A stretch of 64,000 nt of DNA. Origin: Lethocerus indicus. Lineage: Eukaryota > Arthropoda > Insecta > Hemiptera > Belostomatidae. Made by a program: the position numbers and the translations under genes. Positions 27,111-39,316 of this stretch are shown in pieces. The first letter of the stretch is position 1; the number at the start of each line of letters is the position of its first letter. The stretch covers positions 44,361,659-44,425,658 of the forward strand of contig JACDQD010000001.1 in the NCBI GenBank assembly GCA_019843655.1, given 5' to 3'. The notes under the pieces are model-generated. The model did not search any database. It had not been told where the DNA came from and saw only the letters and a list, made by a program, of their open reading frames with translations.

Positions 27111-27724
27111 TTTTGTTCTATATTCAATGCCTAAATTGATTTTACCGCTCTATTAACAAAAAATAATAATATAATCGAGTGAGTGGACCGTTCTTAGTTG
27201 GCGAGAATAGCCCAGGAGACGATTCCCCGTTTGGTAGGGAATCCCTCGAGTCCAATGCGTTTTCATATACGGGGAGAGACCATCGGTTCCACTTCACGTC
27301 TCTATACGGTTCGACAGACTTTTCGATAACTTCCTTTTTATCTCCGCTCTCTCGGAATATAATATTCGAAGTTTAAATTCGATCGGCCGAAACTATAAAT
27401 TGATGTCAGCCAGGGAGGCGTCGCGTGTTCCAAGAAGATCGGTACAAAAAATCGGTCCGCTGTAATTTATACAAGAGACGTTTGCCAGCGGCACAAATTC
27501 TGAAATATGTCTAGCGCCACGATTACAATGAACACTAAATTAGAAAAATATCGGAGCCCAGAACAGAATTTTTTATCTTTCATATGTCCGCTATTCAAAT
27601 CCTTTCTACTTAAAGTACTTTCGGAAGGGTTATAAAAAAGAATTATAGTTATAATAATGTAAATAGGAGTCGGGACGGTGAAAACAGCAGCGATACTAGT
27701 GGTAATGGATTCATATTTTTTTAA

Positions 27725-28140
27725 ATCCCGTCTTCAATCTTTTTAATTTTATTTAGTGACAGTGTGATTCGATAACACAAATGTACTTTTGATTGAGAAT
27801 CCACACATTTTGATTGATTCGTGAGGAAATGACGTAGCCATTTCCACTTAAGTCGGCGCTCAACATTTCTAGGAAGAATGTTTGCGGAGAGCTGTTGAAT
27901 CCAAGGATTGGAGAGATAGTTTTGAACGGATTTATATCGGGAAGCCGCTAGTTCACGAACGGACGTCACTTTCAAATAGGAACGGGTCGTGCTGTCAGAA
28001 ACATAAGGTCTTAACTATTTCACGAAGGATTGTAGATTGCAACGATTGAATTTTGTAGGAGTTGGACGGCTCGGCGGACCCGTCTAAAATGCAGTTGTAA
28101 ATTACTAAATGTTTGTAAGATTAATGTTTCTATACAACAG
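27725..28140 (-). mobile_element. Jockey-like LINE 3' relic (J2, longest copy)
   Basis: The minus strand encodes pieces typical of the C-terminal end of Jockey ORF2: SYKIQSLQSTILREIVK (the RFQSKxLR...VxAPW block), VTSVRELAASRY, PWIQQLSANILPRNVERRLK (HPNPL...RRLKR) and a 3' UTR. It is collinear over about 340 bp with 19.1-19.5 kb. Stops and indels break the frame before 27975. It sits within 0.4 kb of the TMTC exon, in the presumed intron, and on the same strand as the gene. Confidence 0.78.
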
Positions 28141-28530
28141 TCATCGCGGCAATAATTAAAAGAAAGGTTTTTTCTCAGTAATCCAAAATTGCAGAAAAGT
28201 GAGGTGCGTTTTTCCTGTCAGCGAGGTTTCTCCCACTGTCGGTACACAACGCGAATGCTTCTACGTGGCGGGACGGAAATAGAGTTTTTTGCGGTGTGAG
28301 GAACCAACGGCAACTGCCTTAATTTTAAAGATTGGTCAAACAGTACGAGGGCAATGATTTCTGCACGTAATTTAATATGGGGTAGTCCGGAAGAGTCTAT
28401 TGTGTAAATGATATTGCAGTTAGTGGGAGCCGGGGCCGTCGGGACCTCTTCTGGAGCCCGGAAAGCCCGCGCCGAGTGGTTGAAGTCCCCATACAACTGC
28501 CTTACCGATTATAATCTGAACGGTACTTAC

Positions 28531-28708
28531 AGCTTCGGTATGTATTGGGTGGGCGGCAAAGAGTAGACCGGCGGCTAGTGCAATCCTCGGCTGGAGTCCG
28601 GCGACGGATTCGGCCACTCGGGTGAATAGAACAGTGCTGACACCGTGCAGCAACACGTTGCACAAGTGGTACCAAATCGGTTCGAGACCGCCAAGCCAGT
28701 AGTTCAAT
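28531..28708 (-). CDS. Tmtc: Internal exon of a TMTC-family O-mannosyltransferase gene
   Basis: The 178-bp exon reads, after one split-codon base, as 59 codons starting LNYWLGGLEPIWYHLCNVLL and ending FAAHPIHTEA. This is the hallmark N-terminal block of TMTC proteins (LNxxxGG...YHxxNVLLH...LLFAxHPIHTEAV). A clean acceptor (gttcgcag) precedes it and a consensus donor (gtaagt, reverse complement of 28525-28530) follows it. The frame exits in phase 0, and the family predicts that the next codon is Val. TMTC proteins are multi-pass ER membrane proteins with C-terminal TPR repeats; in mammals TMTC1-4 O-mannosylate cadherins. The exon covers part of the hydrophobic catalytic region, including the luminal loop and the following membrane segment. 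No stop or frameshift is present, so it is probably functional. I could not find the flanking exons (expected ...RPLTVLTFR before and a VGRAD-type block after), and the paralogue is unresolved. Confidence 0.88.
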
Positions 28709-29787
28709 CTGCGAACAAACTTTCAATCAGTCGCCTCTACATTTAATAAAGTATGATAAACATTTATTATCACTTTCGTTTATACAGCGCATTATGCCAG
28801 GCGACAAGTGCGCTGCACTGCAATGATTGCCAGTCAGTTTTTTATTTTCCTAGAATGAGATAGCAGTGTGTCAGTTTTGTATGTCCTGTTTACTGATTAA
28901 TATCTTACTCCTGTCTTTAGGATAATCTGAAAAATAATACAGCACTATTTCGAGTTATTGGCAAACGTGCGAGAATACTCGATAAACCACTAATTGACCG
29001 AAAATTCTGGAAACTCTCTGCACTTAGGTAGGTCCCGGGCTCGATTACCTATTTTGGTCTTAGCGCCTACTTTGGCAACGAGGTCCTATCCGACTTACCT
29101 TGGGCCCGCCTGTAAACAACGTTTTAATCGACTGTCCCTTATCTGACCGGTCCTTATACGACATTACATTGTATTGCCTGTAGCCCATAGAATACTGGTA
29201 TTTCCTTGCAGGTATTTAGTCGCACTCCTCTCTCAATCATACTTTTTTACAGAGGAAACTTTTTAAAAACACCTTGCACGTGACTCTGTAGTGACGGATT
29301 CTCCGATTTAGCGTACCGACTATAAACCGGTTATAAATTTTGCATCACGGTAGCGGATGCAAATACCGTATGTATTTTATAAGTTACTAATTACCTTATA
29401 AACAATAAGTTCCGGTCTCCACACCCGAAACCAGACGGGCCGGGGATTGTCGTGGCCTGCAAATTCGATGTCGCTTTAAACGGGTTTTGTTACAGAGCAC
29501 TTTAGAATAAATTAAGAAGAATTAGCCCGCTAACATTTAGGGTCTTATCGCGAGACCGATTGGAATCTTATTACCCGGTAATTAGAGTAATGGTGTTTAC
29601 TTGGACGGTTCGCTTGGATCGTTCGCGGCAACGCAATTCTGTAATCTTATTAAATTGCTAAATTGAGCGCTAATTTCCCTTCATAATTTTTTCTCATAAT
29701 TTTTTTATTGAAATAATTTTTCCGAATAAATCCGAATAGGGTAAAAAAATACCGCTTAAGAACTATTCCTGTAAAAATGTTTTTCAT

Positions 29788-29862
29788 CACTAACTAATTT
29801 CCGGTAGGATCGCCTAATACTGTAGGAAGAACGACGGTTGGCAGGGGTTGCCCCCGCTATTC
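29788..29862 (+). repeat. Hairpin-bearing interspersed repeat, copy C
   Basis: 'ctaatttccggtaggatcgc' and 'ctaatactgtagg' match copy A. The hairpin is GCAGGGG (29841-29847), loop ttg, CCCCCGC (29851-29857), with one A-C mismatch. Confidence 0.55.
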
Positions 29863-31219
29863 CGGGATTTTTCCTGTGTTTGGAAACCACCTGAGCGGAG
29901 TCCATCGGAAGGGTTTTTGCTCTTTCCTCCCGGGACCCTCTCGGTTGTTGTCTGCTTCTGACGTTCAGAACTGTTATAGAGGGTCCGATTAAAATCACTG
30001 TTATAGCGGCAGGAGATGTAACAGATTTCATCCAGCCAGTGGGGACGGAAGATTTAAATTAATTAGATTTCCTCAGGCAGTTGGAAACTTAATAATTTGA
30101 TTTGAAAACAAAATGATTTAGGAATTTTTGTCTAATCGTACCGTATAACTCCCATTAAAGGGAATATCCATTCGTTAGCTGTTTGCGGCACGATTCCTCC
30201 GAATAAATGAAAACAGATCATATAACGTACGATATTTTCTGATGTCGTAGGCTCCCGTCGCCGATAGCTTCGATTCCCCGATCTCTCCGGGCAGGACGAA
30301 AAAAGGCCTCCGGGGCGTAATTCAGTCCCGAAACAACTTTTCTTCCGACCAGGTAAACTTATACTTGTTGTCGAGAGGGTTAATTAAGTTTGGAGGGGGC
30401 CGGGATAAAAAAAAAAATAGGACGGGATATTTTATTTTTTAAGGGGCTCCACGTCCGGACGGATGATGAATGTGAATCGGGGGGCCCTTACCCACGATCG
30501 CAGTCGGGACCCCATAAATATAGTTAGCGGGCGTTTCTTTTCCAGCCCGAACAACCGAGCGCACTCGTTTCTACGAGACATAAACAATCCCCGGGTGGTT
30601 TCACCCGCACACCGAAATAAGGAACTTACATTTTTGAAAGGGAAAAAAGTCTAGCTCTTTCTTTTATCGGTGGATCCCCTTCGTTTTGGTTTCCTTCTTT
30701 TATATGATGAATAAGTAAACGGGACAATTCGCGATTTGCTAACCCGATTGTTTTACCTTATATAATTTCAATATTATTATACTAATTGACATTTATTTTA
30801 TTTTATTTCCTTCCTTCTCTACTTTTTTCATACTTCATTACCTATTAATATCACTCTCAAAAGTTGGGAAATGCCCAGCATAACGACCGTGGCTAATCAT
30901 ATTTAGCTCGAGATTTTAAACGCAGTACTCGCATTTATATGAATTAAATTTCTATAAAACACTCATTAAATAATTATATACACGTTGAAAAACTGACTAC
31001 GGTCGAACAGCTTGTAAATATTTAACGTAATTAATTTAGTTAATCATCGAGGCGAAATTCCTTTGTTTATACGAAACCCGTTGTAATAGTTATTTTCCCT
31101 TGACAGGATTGTTGTTTTGTTAAAGTCAATCGTGTGCCCCGTTGTTAGATTTAATTGGCCGGTTCAATTCGGTGTTTATTTGTGTGTTCTGTTAAGTTGA
31201 ATATTTTCTATTTTGGCAG

Positions 31220-31330
31220 TCGTCCGAACTCTCGGTGGCCCCGACGCGCGTACAACGAACTCTCACTGCAGTCGGTCAATTGACAAGAGGCGCAGTGACA
31301 GGACGAGTCTTCGGTGGCAGCAGGCTGTAG
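31220..31330 (+). CDS. Weak candidate 3'-terminal coding exon
   Basis: A good acceptor (tattttctattttggcag) is followed by 36 codons and a stop: SSELSVAPTRVQRTLTAVGQ, then LTRGAVTGRVFGGSRL. Another frame is open for about 80 codons across the same bases, so the choice is not secure. Not recognised. Confidence 0.12.
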   Translation, partial: SSELSVAPTRVQRTLTAVGQLTRGAVTGRVFGGSRL

Positions 31331-32579
31331 GTTCCCGTGAGGCCCGTTCGAGCTTAGGCCGAAGTAAACGGGTGGGACGGGTGGGGGGTGGTAATCGCAC
31401 GAGAGATGGCGTCGGTGTTAATAAGGCTTTGGTTCGGCTAAATCGGACGTGTTAACTGCCGAGTGTACCAATCGTGTAACACGGTTAACGCACGCTTAAT
31501 TTCGGCTCTGAATGACAGCGATGAAAAAATAAATTGAGGAAAAGCTTTGTCCACAGGTCTGTTTTCATAGGTATTCTATTGTTTTCTGTATTATCCCTGT
31601 GTCATTCCCAAATATATGATCTAGTTTCATTTCTTTGAATGATTTTCATTGTTACACCCTATAATAATGTACTGTTCGGGGATGGTACAGTTACTGCACA
31701 TAGGTTTTGATTGGTTTTAATAAGTCTTGTGTGGTTCTCGGTCTATTCAAGATTACACCTTAACTTCTAGCGATTTTCTCGTCAGTTGTATATCATTTAT
31801 ACTGTGTATACTTTATTGTTTAGTTGATGTTGCCAGTCTTGTAATTTATTTCTTCGACCTTTCAATGTTTATGTCATCGCCGTATAAACCGGTTCCATCC
31901 AGTACTAATTGCTAATTCTCATACAATAATACTCCGTATGTACTAAAATATAATACTGTGTATATCGCTTTTCAGATTTTGCCACCGGTTGATATTTAGC
32001 TAGGAAAGGTTCAATTTCTTGATTAGCGCTCGTGAATAGTACGAAGCATCTTGTGGGCATTGTCATTCCACGTTTACTGTCTAATCTTTATTAGATCTAC
32101 CGTCAATGCAGTCATAGGTGTAATTCTGAATATGCTCGGACAAATGTCTTAAAGTAATTGCTTAAAGTAGGTGTTTTTCAGTACGAAACAAAATCGCCTA
32201 TATAAAACTTTTATCTTATTTCTTTCAATTAAAACATTATTTTCACTGTTTATTACAGTAGTAAAATACTTACGAGGGTGGAGGGGGGTCGGAACTGATT
32301 TTTTTCAGAACCCAACTCTGACCTAGGGAAAGGACGAGGATAATCGTATTGTAAGTGAGAGCCCACTGTGGAAGAGGCTCTGCCGCAAAATAACGTTTGC
32401 AAGGGCGCCCGGCCATATTATGCTTAATAGGGGGTAGCGAGCTTAAACTTTAAGCCCAGTCAGTTAAGCTCCTTAGTGAAGTTCCCCCAGACCGCCGGCC
32501 CTGTCGGGTACAGGTGAGCCCCCTAAGTCTCCACAGTCTGGTCTATATTATAGATACTTCGATTATCGGTTCGCGTATC

Positions 32580-32581
<2 letters not shown>

Positions 32582-32620
<39 letters not shown>
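32582..32620 (+). repeat. (CT)n microsatellite, about 19 units
   Basis: Pure CT array on the plus strand. Confidence 0.98.
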
Positions 32621-32623
<3 letters not shown>

Positions 32624-33119
32624 TTTTTTTTAATGCATCGATCAGAGTTTTAATTTGTTCCCACCGCATTTTTACGCCCCGTTTTATATTCGGACCGAAG
32701 GAAGTTGCTAACCCAATTGCGAATTTGAAGTCGACCAAACTAAGCCCTGAAACTCCGGACACTCGATTGGCTGTAATTCAGTACTTACTTAACCCCGAAG
32801 TAACTGCTGCATCGTAATAAAGTGCAGGAATAACGCCGCCGCTCCACAACTTGCGAATTGCTCAGATTAAACGAGCGGAAAAATGGAATTTCGCGTTGTG
32901 AATCGGAATAGATACCTTGTTACAGCTCGAGTCCCGTTTGAATTATATTTACGATATTTCTGGAAATTGCGGATATTTACTGTCCATACAATTTTTTTAC
33001 CGGCACAATTTACACAAATCCTATATGGCGTTAAACATATTCGGAGCGTTTAAAAATATTACATCGAAAAATGTGTCGGTCCGGCACACTGGAAAACCGG
33101 GAGTACAAAACCGTTCTGC

Positions 33120-33500
33120 GATTTGTTTTTCTTTTTTATTTATTGAACAATCAACCTTTATAGTAATGAGTACAATTGCCTTAAGTTTAAGTAAGAATCC
33201 ACCCAATTATGGCATTTTTGACGTGTATCTCTAGGCCAGGAGATGCCTTCAACGAGTGAATTAGGACGAGCAGTGAGGCGGGAATGAAACTGTAGAAACC
33301 GGAATTTTATGACTTCAACTGTCGGTATGTTGGGCGTGGTGAACGGTGCGATTAGAAATATACCGGTAGTGTTAAGGAGTATTAAGGGTGGTTCGAAGAT
33401 CTTTTTTGATTCTAATTTCTGGATGTTGGATGACTTCCCCATAGTTCCATTGCGTCCGCCCGTGTCGGTTCCAATACGGCTTTGCAGATTGTGAGTCATG
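33120..33500 (-). mobile_element. Jockey-clade LINE fragment (J1) with 3' UTR
   Basis: The minus strand has an open stretch (33158-33499) that includes IPTVEVIKFRFLQFHSRL and RPNSLVEGIS, which match IPTVDEVAKSRFLKFHSRL and HPNPLVQSL of the 8.5-kb copy. The 3' UTR (33130-33230) matches the 17.3-kb copy closely at 'actataaaggttgattg'. It is truncated and ends in an A-rich tail. Confidence 0.82.
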
Positions 33501-33984
33501 TCAATGAATTATGCGTTCCTTCTGAGACTGTTCCTCATTATCCATATCGTGCTCGTCCTCACGCACCTGCCTCAGATCTGGGCAACACTTCGAATATAGA
33601 AAAAATTGAAGCGGAGGTATTGATACCTACGGTGAATCACCATCAGGAGGGATATCAATGTCAAAGTTTAATTGGAAACATAAGAGGGTAATTTGCCCGA
33701 GTATAATGGGCCGTAAGGATTTTATTTTATAGGCGTTTTACGACCCGCCCAACCCACCTAGTTCCGGCTCCCTTTCCCGCTTTTATGACGGACCTGTAAA
33801 TTATCAGCTTGTTGTAAATCGTATTTTTCTATCTGTCGTGTTAACATGCGACTACGTTAAATTTATTTAACATTTAATCTATTCTGTTATGAATTTTCAT
33901 ATTCATATATGGATTTCAGCCGGTATGCAAAATGTAGAATCCGACACTACGGAGTCGCGTGACAAGGTGTTTTAACGCTTTTAC

Positions 33985-34085
33985 CGTTTTTAACGTAGTT
34001 AACGATTTTAGATTTCAAAGATTGAATTTCGCAGGCGTCGGGACAGTTAGATTTTAAAATACGGATGTAATTTGATTCAGAAGGT
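33985..34085 (-). mobile_element. J2 LINE fragment (RT C-terminal region)
   Basis: Shares 'gattgaatttcgcaggcgtcgg' and 'ttttaaaatacggatgtaattt' with the same-strand segment of the 27.7-28.1 kb relic. Short and diverged. Confidence 0.4.
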
Positions 34086-35684
34086 AAGGTCACCGGGCCG
34101 TCATTCATACATGCCATCCAGAAGAGAGAATCGACTAAAAAATAACTAAATTAACTGACATACCTAACTTATACTGATGGCCTACGGGCGGACTGTACGC
34201 GTACGCCCCGGTTCCCGAATTATTATTATTACTAAAAATGCTTTATATCGGTTAATAGTTCGATTTTTCAACTTTGGAATTCTTATCATGCTCTCCGCCG
34301 GGTAGTAGAACACGACACCCCCATTTGATAAGGCCACGCCGCGGGAATCTGGGCCGAAAAAGCGATATCGGAAGCGTTTGGAAATAAAGAAAAGGAGTCA
34401 TCGGGGCTTCTTAATTTAGGGCGGGCGGGTCGGGGCTCCTCCCATTAGGACGGGACGTTGATCGATGTCCCAGCCAGCCGCCCCCCCCTTCTCCCAATTC
34501 TAATCTCGATCCAACCCCGACATTTCTTATGCGCCCCGTTTTTTTTTCTCCTTAGCCCTTTTTGCCGGCGCTCGATAATCAGTTCCGATCCTTCTGAGTG
34601 GCTGCGGTAGCCCCAGTATCCTCGGCTCCAGGAAGGTAGTAACTATGACTGCGAGGTAAAAATATACCTGTTCGGACGGACGAACAATTTTAAACACACG
34701 ATAGGATATTTATCGAGATTTAAACTTTCGCTTAAAACCCAGATTTTTTCTACCTACTTATTTATTTCTTCTTGTTTATTCGTGTTTTGTATATCCTAAA
34801 AATATTATTTGGACTAAATTTAATTAGTACATCAATTTTCCGAAGAAGAATGCTGTCCCGACAGAGAATATCCCCTTCTGTCGCGGTGAAACTACGTTTA
34901 TTAAAAAATAAGGTAATAAAATAGCTTAACTAGACAGGGCTTCGGTTCGATATTATAGAAGAATATCAAATTCCTTAAGGAGAAATTGAAGATAAATTCC
35001 GACGTCGCCGACATAGCCGACTTATATTTTAAGATAGACAAAGTACAAATAGGCGACTAATAATAGAAAATTAATTTGTAAGGAAATAATTCAACTTTTA
35101 ATCGATGACAGGCATTCAATCATATTCGGTGGTACGAGAGAACTCCGGGTGAAGAGGTAAATGGATCGATTATACAAAATGGCTCTAGAAAAGTAAGCAT
35201 TAAAAAATAGTGGTATAACGAAGAAAACTAATACTTTGTCGGCGTCCGATACGGTATAAGTTAAAGCGTAGAGTGGGTGGGGGGAGGTCTTCATAATAAA
35301 AACCGAGCGTCGGGTATTTTTCGCCTTAAATAATAGCGATTTAGTCAAAAAGGAGGTGGCCCCGGGAGCGGTGCCATTTTTCAGGGATTCGCCGAGGTCC
35401 GGGAGGCGCCCTAGCCCCAACCGCCCCCCGACCCTAATGTCCCCCCATTCTTCCGCCTTTTCGTTATTTAACTCCCTTAAAGGTGGTTGAACGGAGCCGG
35501 GCATTAGGGTGCCCCCGACCCCGTCACCTCTCAACTCCACTTCACAACCTCGCCATATTACTTTCTATTCTCTATGGAGCGGCGAAACACGTCATCAAAA
35601 TTAAAAACGCACGTTCGCAGCCTGCGTCGAACGGTAGGAGGACAACAAAAATCATAACCTAACGAGAACATCGCAATAGTGCGG

Positions 35685-35790
35685 TATTTTTTATTTATTT
35701 AACAATTTTTAAAATTATATTCACCGACAGTGCGATTTGATACTTTTGGCGGACAATCGACACCATCGATGGTACACCGTTGACACGCGT
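35685..35790 (-). mobile_element. J2 LINE 3' UTR fragment
   Basis: Inverted copy: 'tgcgatttgatacttttg', 'ccatcgatggtac' and the poly(A)-side 'aatttttaaaattatattcac'. It has small deletions. It is followed on the minus-strand upstream side by an F4 copy, the same order as at 53 kb. Confidence 0.6.
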
Positions 35791-35824
35791 AAATCGGCTT
35801 CTATATCATAGGGCAAGTCAGTGA

Positions 35825-35990
35825 CATTGGCGCCAAAGCACAAAAGGAACCCTAGTCAGTTAGCACTGGATACGTTCTCGTATCTTAAAAATTCACCTTT
35901 TATGTCAATATCGGCGACAAGTCTGCGGGTCATCAATGAGGGTATTAACGGTCATCCCCTGCTGTTCTCCCTCTCCCATCATATTTTATA
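35825..35990 (-). repeat. Interspersed repeat family F4, copy 3
   Basis: Reverse complement of the family: 'gacttgtcgccgatattgac', 'ataaaaggtgaa' and 'gggttccttttgtgc'. The upstream 'tgatgggagagggagaa' part also matches 36.9 kb. On the minus strand it sits directly before a J2 tail. Confidence 0.6.
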
Positions 35991-36879
35991 AAAAGTCAAG
36001 GAAATAAAGGAAAGTCCGATTTGCCTGACAGTGTTGTGGCCTTAAAATGCGAGCAGAGACAGAAAATAGAGTGGACGGTTTTTTTCACAATTCCCTCCCC
36101 CCGCCACCGACTAAGTAGCATCGATGATCCTAAAAATAGCCTTAAAACCGCTCTATTTTTCTTCGCAATTTACTGGCAATTCCCAGAAAAAGTGTTCAAA
36201 AAGTATTTTTATTTCTCTCATACCGCGGGACGAAAGAAAATACAATTTATTCCATAGTGTCGGACCCATATTTAAAAGCGGCGCTTCAGCAGCCCCTCCC
36301 ACCCTTTCTTGGCCGCCGTGAAAAGTCCCAAAAGGGAAAACTTCTCGGAGTCTGAAAGCCGGAAAAGACGGTGTAATTAGAGGGCAGGAGTCCCGACCGC
36401 GCCCCTCCCCCTTACCATAAAATCGACCGCTCTCATTGTTGCCACTAACCACGCCGATAGTTAACTCCCAGTCCGAAAATATCGGGATACAATGTCTTCG
36501 GCAGAATAATAGCTTCTAATAGGGCGGAGGGAAAACCCATCGAAAATGCCACCGCCCACCCCACCATCCACTGCAATTCCCGAGACGTCTCCAGTTAATT
36601 CATTAAGAAAATAAAACTCGTTAACACCCGGGTTCTTCTCTATTCGGTCCTTACTAAAGTGCTTGTAGCCGTGCAGACTCGAGTGGCATAGAAACGTGCG
36701 GTGAATCTGGGATTAGAGGAGTGCCGCCACTATTCAGGTTGTTTAAGTCTTTATATATTACGGGTGAATCTGTTTTCGAGTATCCGGTACGGTCATAAAA
36801 ACAGTCCACAATATGGACAATTATTACCTATTTCATATAATATACCGATAGTCCTACTCGTATATACGTACGCGGACAC

Positions 36880-36940
36880 ATGCCCACCGGAATACACGCG
36901 TTTAGCCATCTCCCTCTCCCTATCATATTTACAGAATAGA
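36880..36940 (-). repeat. Partial F4 copy
   Basis: The minus strand reads 'gatagggagagggagatggc' and then 'taaacgcgtgt', which matches the 5' part of copies 1 and 3 only. Confidence 0.4.
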
Positions 36941-38444
36941 CGAGCGGACAATTGAGTCTTACACTCGTCGTGCTCCGAAGCATATTTCTGTATTTTATTC
37001 AGTGATAAAACCCTTCTTCTAGACCTTTCCCTAACTTGTACCAACTTAACTTCTGCCCTATTCGGTTTCGGCTTTCCGCCATCGTCATTACGTATACTGA
37101 GGCGACCCGGCGGTACGGTACCAAGCCGGAGAAGCCATCCGATTTGAAATATTTACATTTTACTGAGCTCCGTGTGGGGCCCACGTATCATGCGAAGGAG
37201 TTTCTGTTCAGCCGCTTTTGAAGGAAAAATCTCCTTACAAAGAAAACGAGGAGAAGGTAACAGCGCTGGCAGAAGGCTCCATTGTGTATGACATTAGTTT
37301 GGGGGCCAGCGGGGATAAATCACGGGTATCTGTTTTCCTTATTTCGTCACGAATTATCGGCGGGATAAATACGGAGTCAGTTTCATTTAATCGGTCGTTC
37401 GTAGTCTCGGGTGTACTAAATTTAATGCGTTGAATAAATAGCGATAACCACTATAAACGGGTCGATATCTTCGGTATTTATAATCATAAATGCTCGGACA
37501 GAGATTGAACTACTGGATGGGACGGAGAATAATAAGGCCTATCAATTATGGCCCGGGTCAGTCGACATTTCTCCAGATATAATATAAACAACGAAAAGGA
37601 TTTCGGTTTCGCAATATACGTCCATAATTGAGCTACCGTTTCCTGCCACCACACAGTAGACAAATAGTGTACACTGGTGTAAAGGTCAAGATGTAGTTCT
37701 GAAACATTCTTAAAATTTAATGAGGGATTAAATTATTTTTAGATTAACCTGTTGCCAACGTTATTGGCAAGAAATAGTAACATCCTCGATAAGTGAGGTT
37801 ACGTTCTTATATACAAGAGACACTTGTACATACTTCGGTCAAGCCAACAAATACTGACGAAATTCAAACTTTGCGGTCGAAAAATATTAAGGAAAATAAC
37901 CAACCTCCCCCTGTATACAGATTTTACTGTTCCGTTCGTCCACGACCCCGCCGTACAAAAATATAACAAATTTCATAAAAAAAAAAATTAATCCAACACC
38001 GTCTCTAATACTGCGTTAGGACGATCCGATACTGGCGCGGTAATTTAAATTCTGAAATAAGTGTTGGTTTGATGTCGGAGAGGGCGTATTGGATAGGTTG
38101 TGTAGAATGCTGAACTGCCGGGATGGGCACAGATCTGGCGCCGACCCTCGTCACGGCGGTTACGTCGACGTCGCTGGAAATGCGCTACAATCAGTGTTAC
38201 AATTCCCCCACCGCCTACCAAACCCACAATAGGGGCATGTATCTTCCCTCTATTGATAGCTCCCCAGAAATGGAAATCCCCCCCCCCCAACTAATATCCC
38301 AGCCCGATCACAGTTCCGCAAAACAAATTTTAAACGTCACCCAAATGAACGCACCGCCTATCCGTCCAACTCCTCTATATGACAAAAATAATAATTTGCA
38401 AGTGTTTTAATGATATAAATATAAAAATATGTACGTGGGTCGTT

Positions 38445-38712
38445 GGGAAGGGCGGTGGAATAAAATAATCGCTGTACATCAATTTTGAGATGCCACGGAT
38501 GACGAACTACAGCCGTGGAAATCAGTTTGAATCTTGTCAGGATATGAACAGGCGAGGAGGCCAATCCGTTTGATAGAGAGGCCGCGGCTTAATCCGTTTA
38601 TTTAAAAAAAATGAAGTCCGGAGCTTTGTTACATGTACGGCGTTTCGAAAGTAGCGGGACGGCGGTGAAATAAAATAATCGCTCCGCATAAATTTTAAGA
38701 TGCGACAGATGT
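38445..38712 (+). repeat. Local direct duplication, two units about 195 bp apart
   Basis: 38449-38506 and 38656-38712 share 'ggcggtg.aataaaataatcgct', then 'cat.aatttt.agatgc' and 'ac.gatg'. About 57 bp each at roughly 75-80% identity by eye. Origin unknown. Confidence 0.65.
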
Positions 38713-39127
38713 TAAACAACATTCCTGTCGCCGGCCGAGCTCACATATTACGGGCGGGTGATGGGGTCTACACGGCGTAGGAATTTCTCTCTCCCCTACC
38801 CTCGGTTCGGGGCGCAAATTTTTTATATCCGAGTCGGATCCCCACTGAATTTGTATGCGGAATTCTAATACCGGGGTTGGGGGCGGGCTGGCGTTTGTGG
38901 CGGGGGGCGTGGTTGATTATGACTACTACACGGGTACGTTTACACTCGGAATTGTTAGGGCCGTTTTCCATTATGCTTTTTATACGCCCCGGAAGATTTC
39001 TAATATTTTATTCTTTATGACGTGTTAGTCGAATAACGAATTATTCGATAAATAACAAATTAATTAATTGTATTGCCGAAGGAATTCTACTGTCCGCGCA
39101 GGGTTACCGGAAAAACTACGGGTTCTA

Positions 39128-39173
39128 ATTGGAAGGAGTCGGTGGAGCTTGAATCCCTGTGGTGGATCTAATT
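39128..39173 (+). repeat. tRNA-like segment matching 22.6 kb
   Basis: 'cttgaatccctgtggtggat' aligns with 'ttcgaatccccgtggcggat' at 22.64 kb, with the differences almost all transitions. Confidence 0.35.
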
Positions 39174-39297
39174 GGCTTAATACGAATAAAAAACTTTGGA
39201 CTCCGGACTCTTCTCTATCGAAATCCGTTATAATAATTATTAGAAGCGTTATAATAATATTATACTATTATTAGGGTCGCTACATTGGCATTTCGAG

Positions 39298-39316
39298 GCT
39301 AATGAGGCTCATTAGC
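39298..39316. other. Perfect 9-bp-arm palindrome
   Basis: GCTAATGAG-G-CTCATTAGC: two perfect inverted arms around one base. Could be a dimeric protein site or chance. Confidence 0.5.

Noticed and set aside
35091..35540. 149-codon minus-strand frame as a gene
   Set aside because: No domain, no splice context, and a composition typical of GC-rich chance frames.
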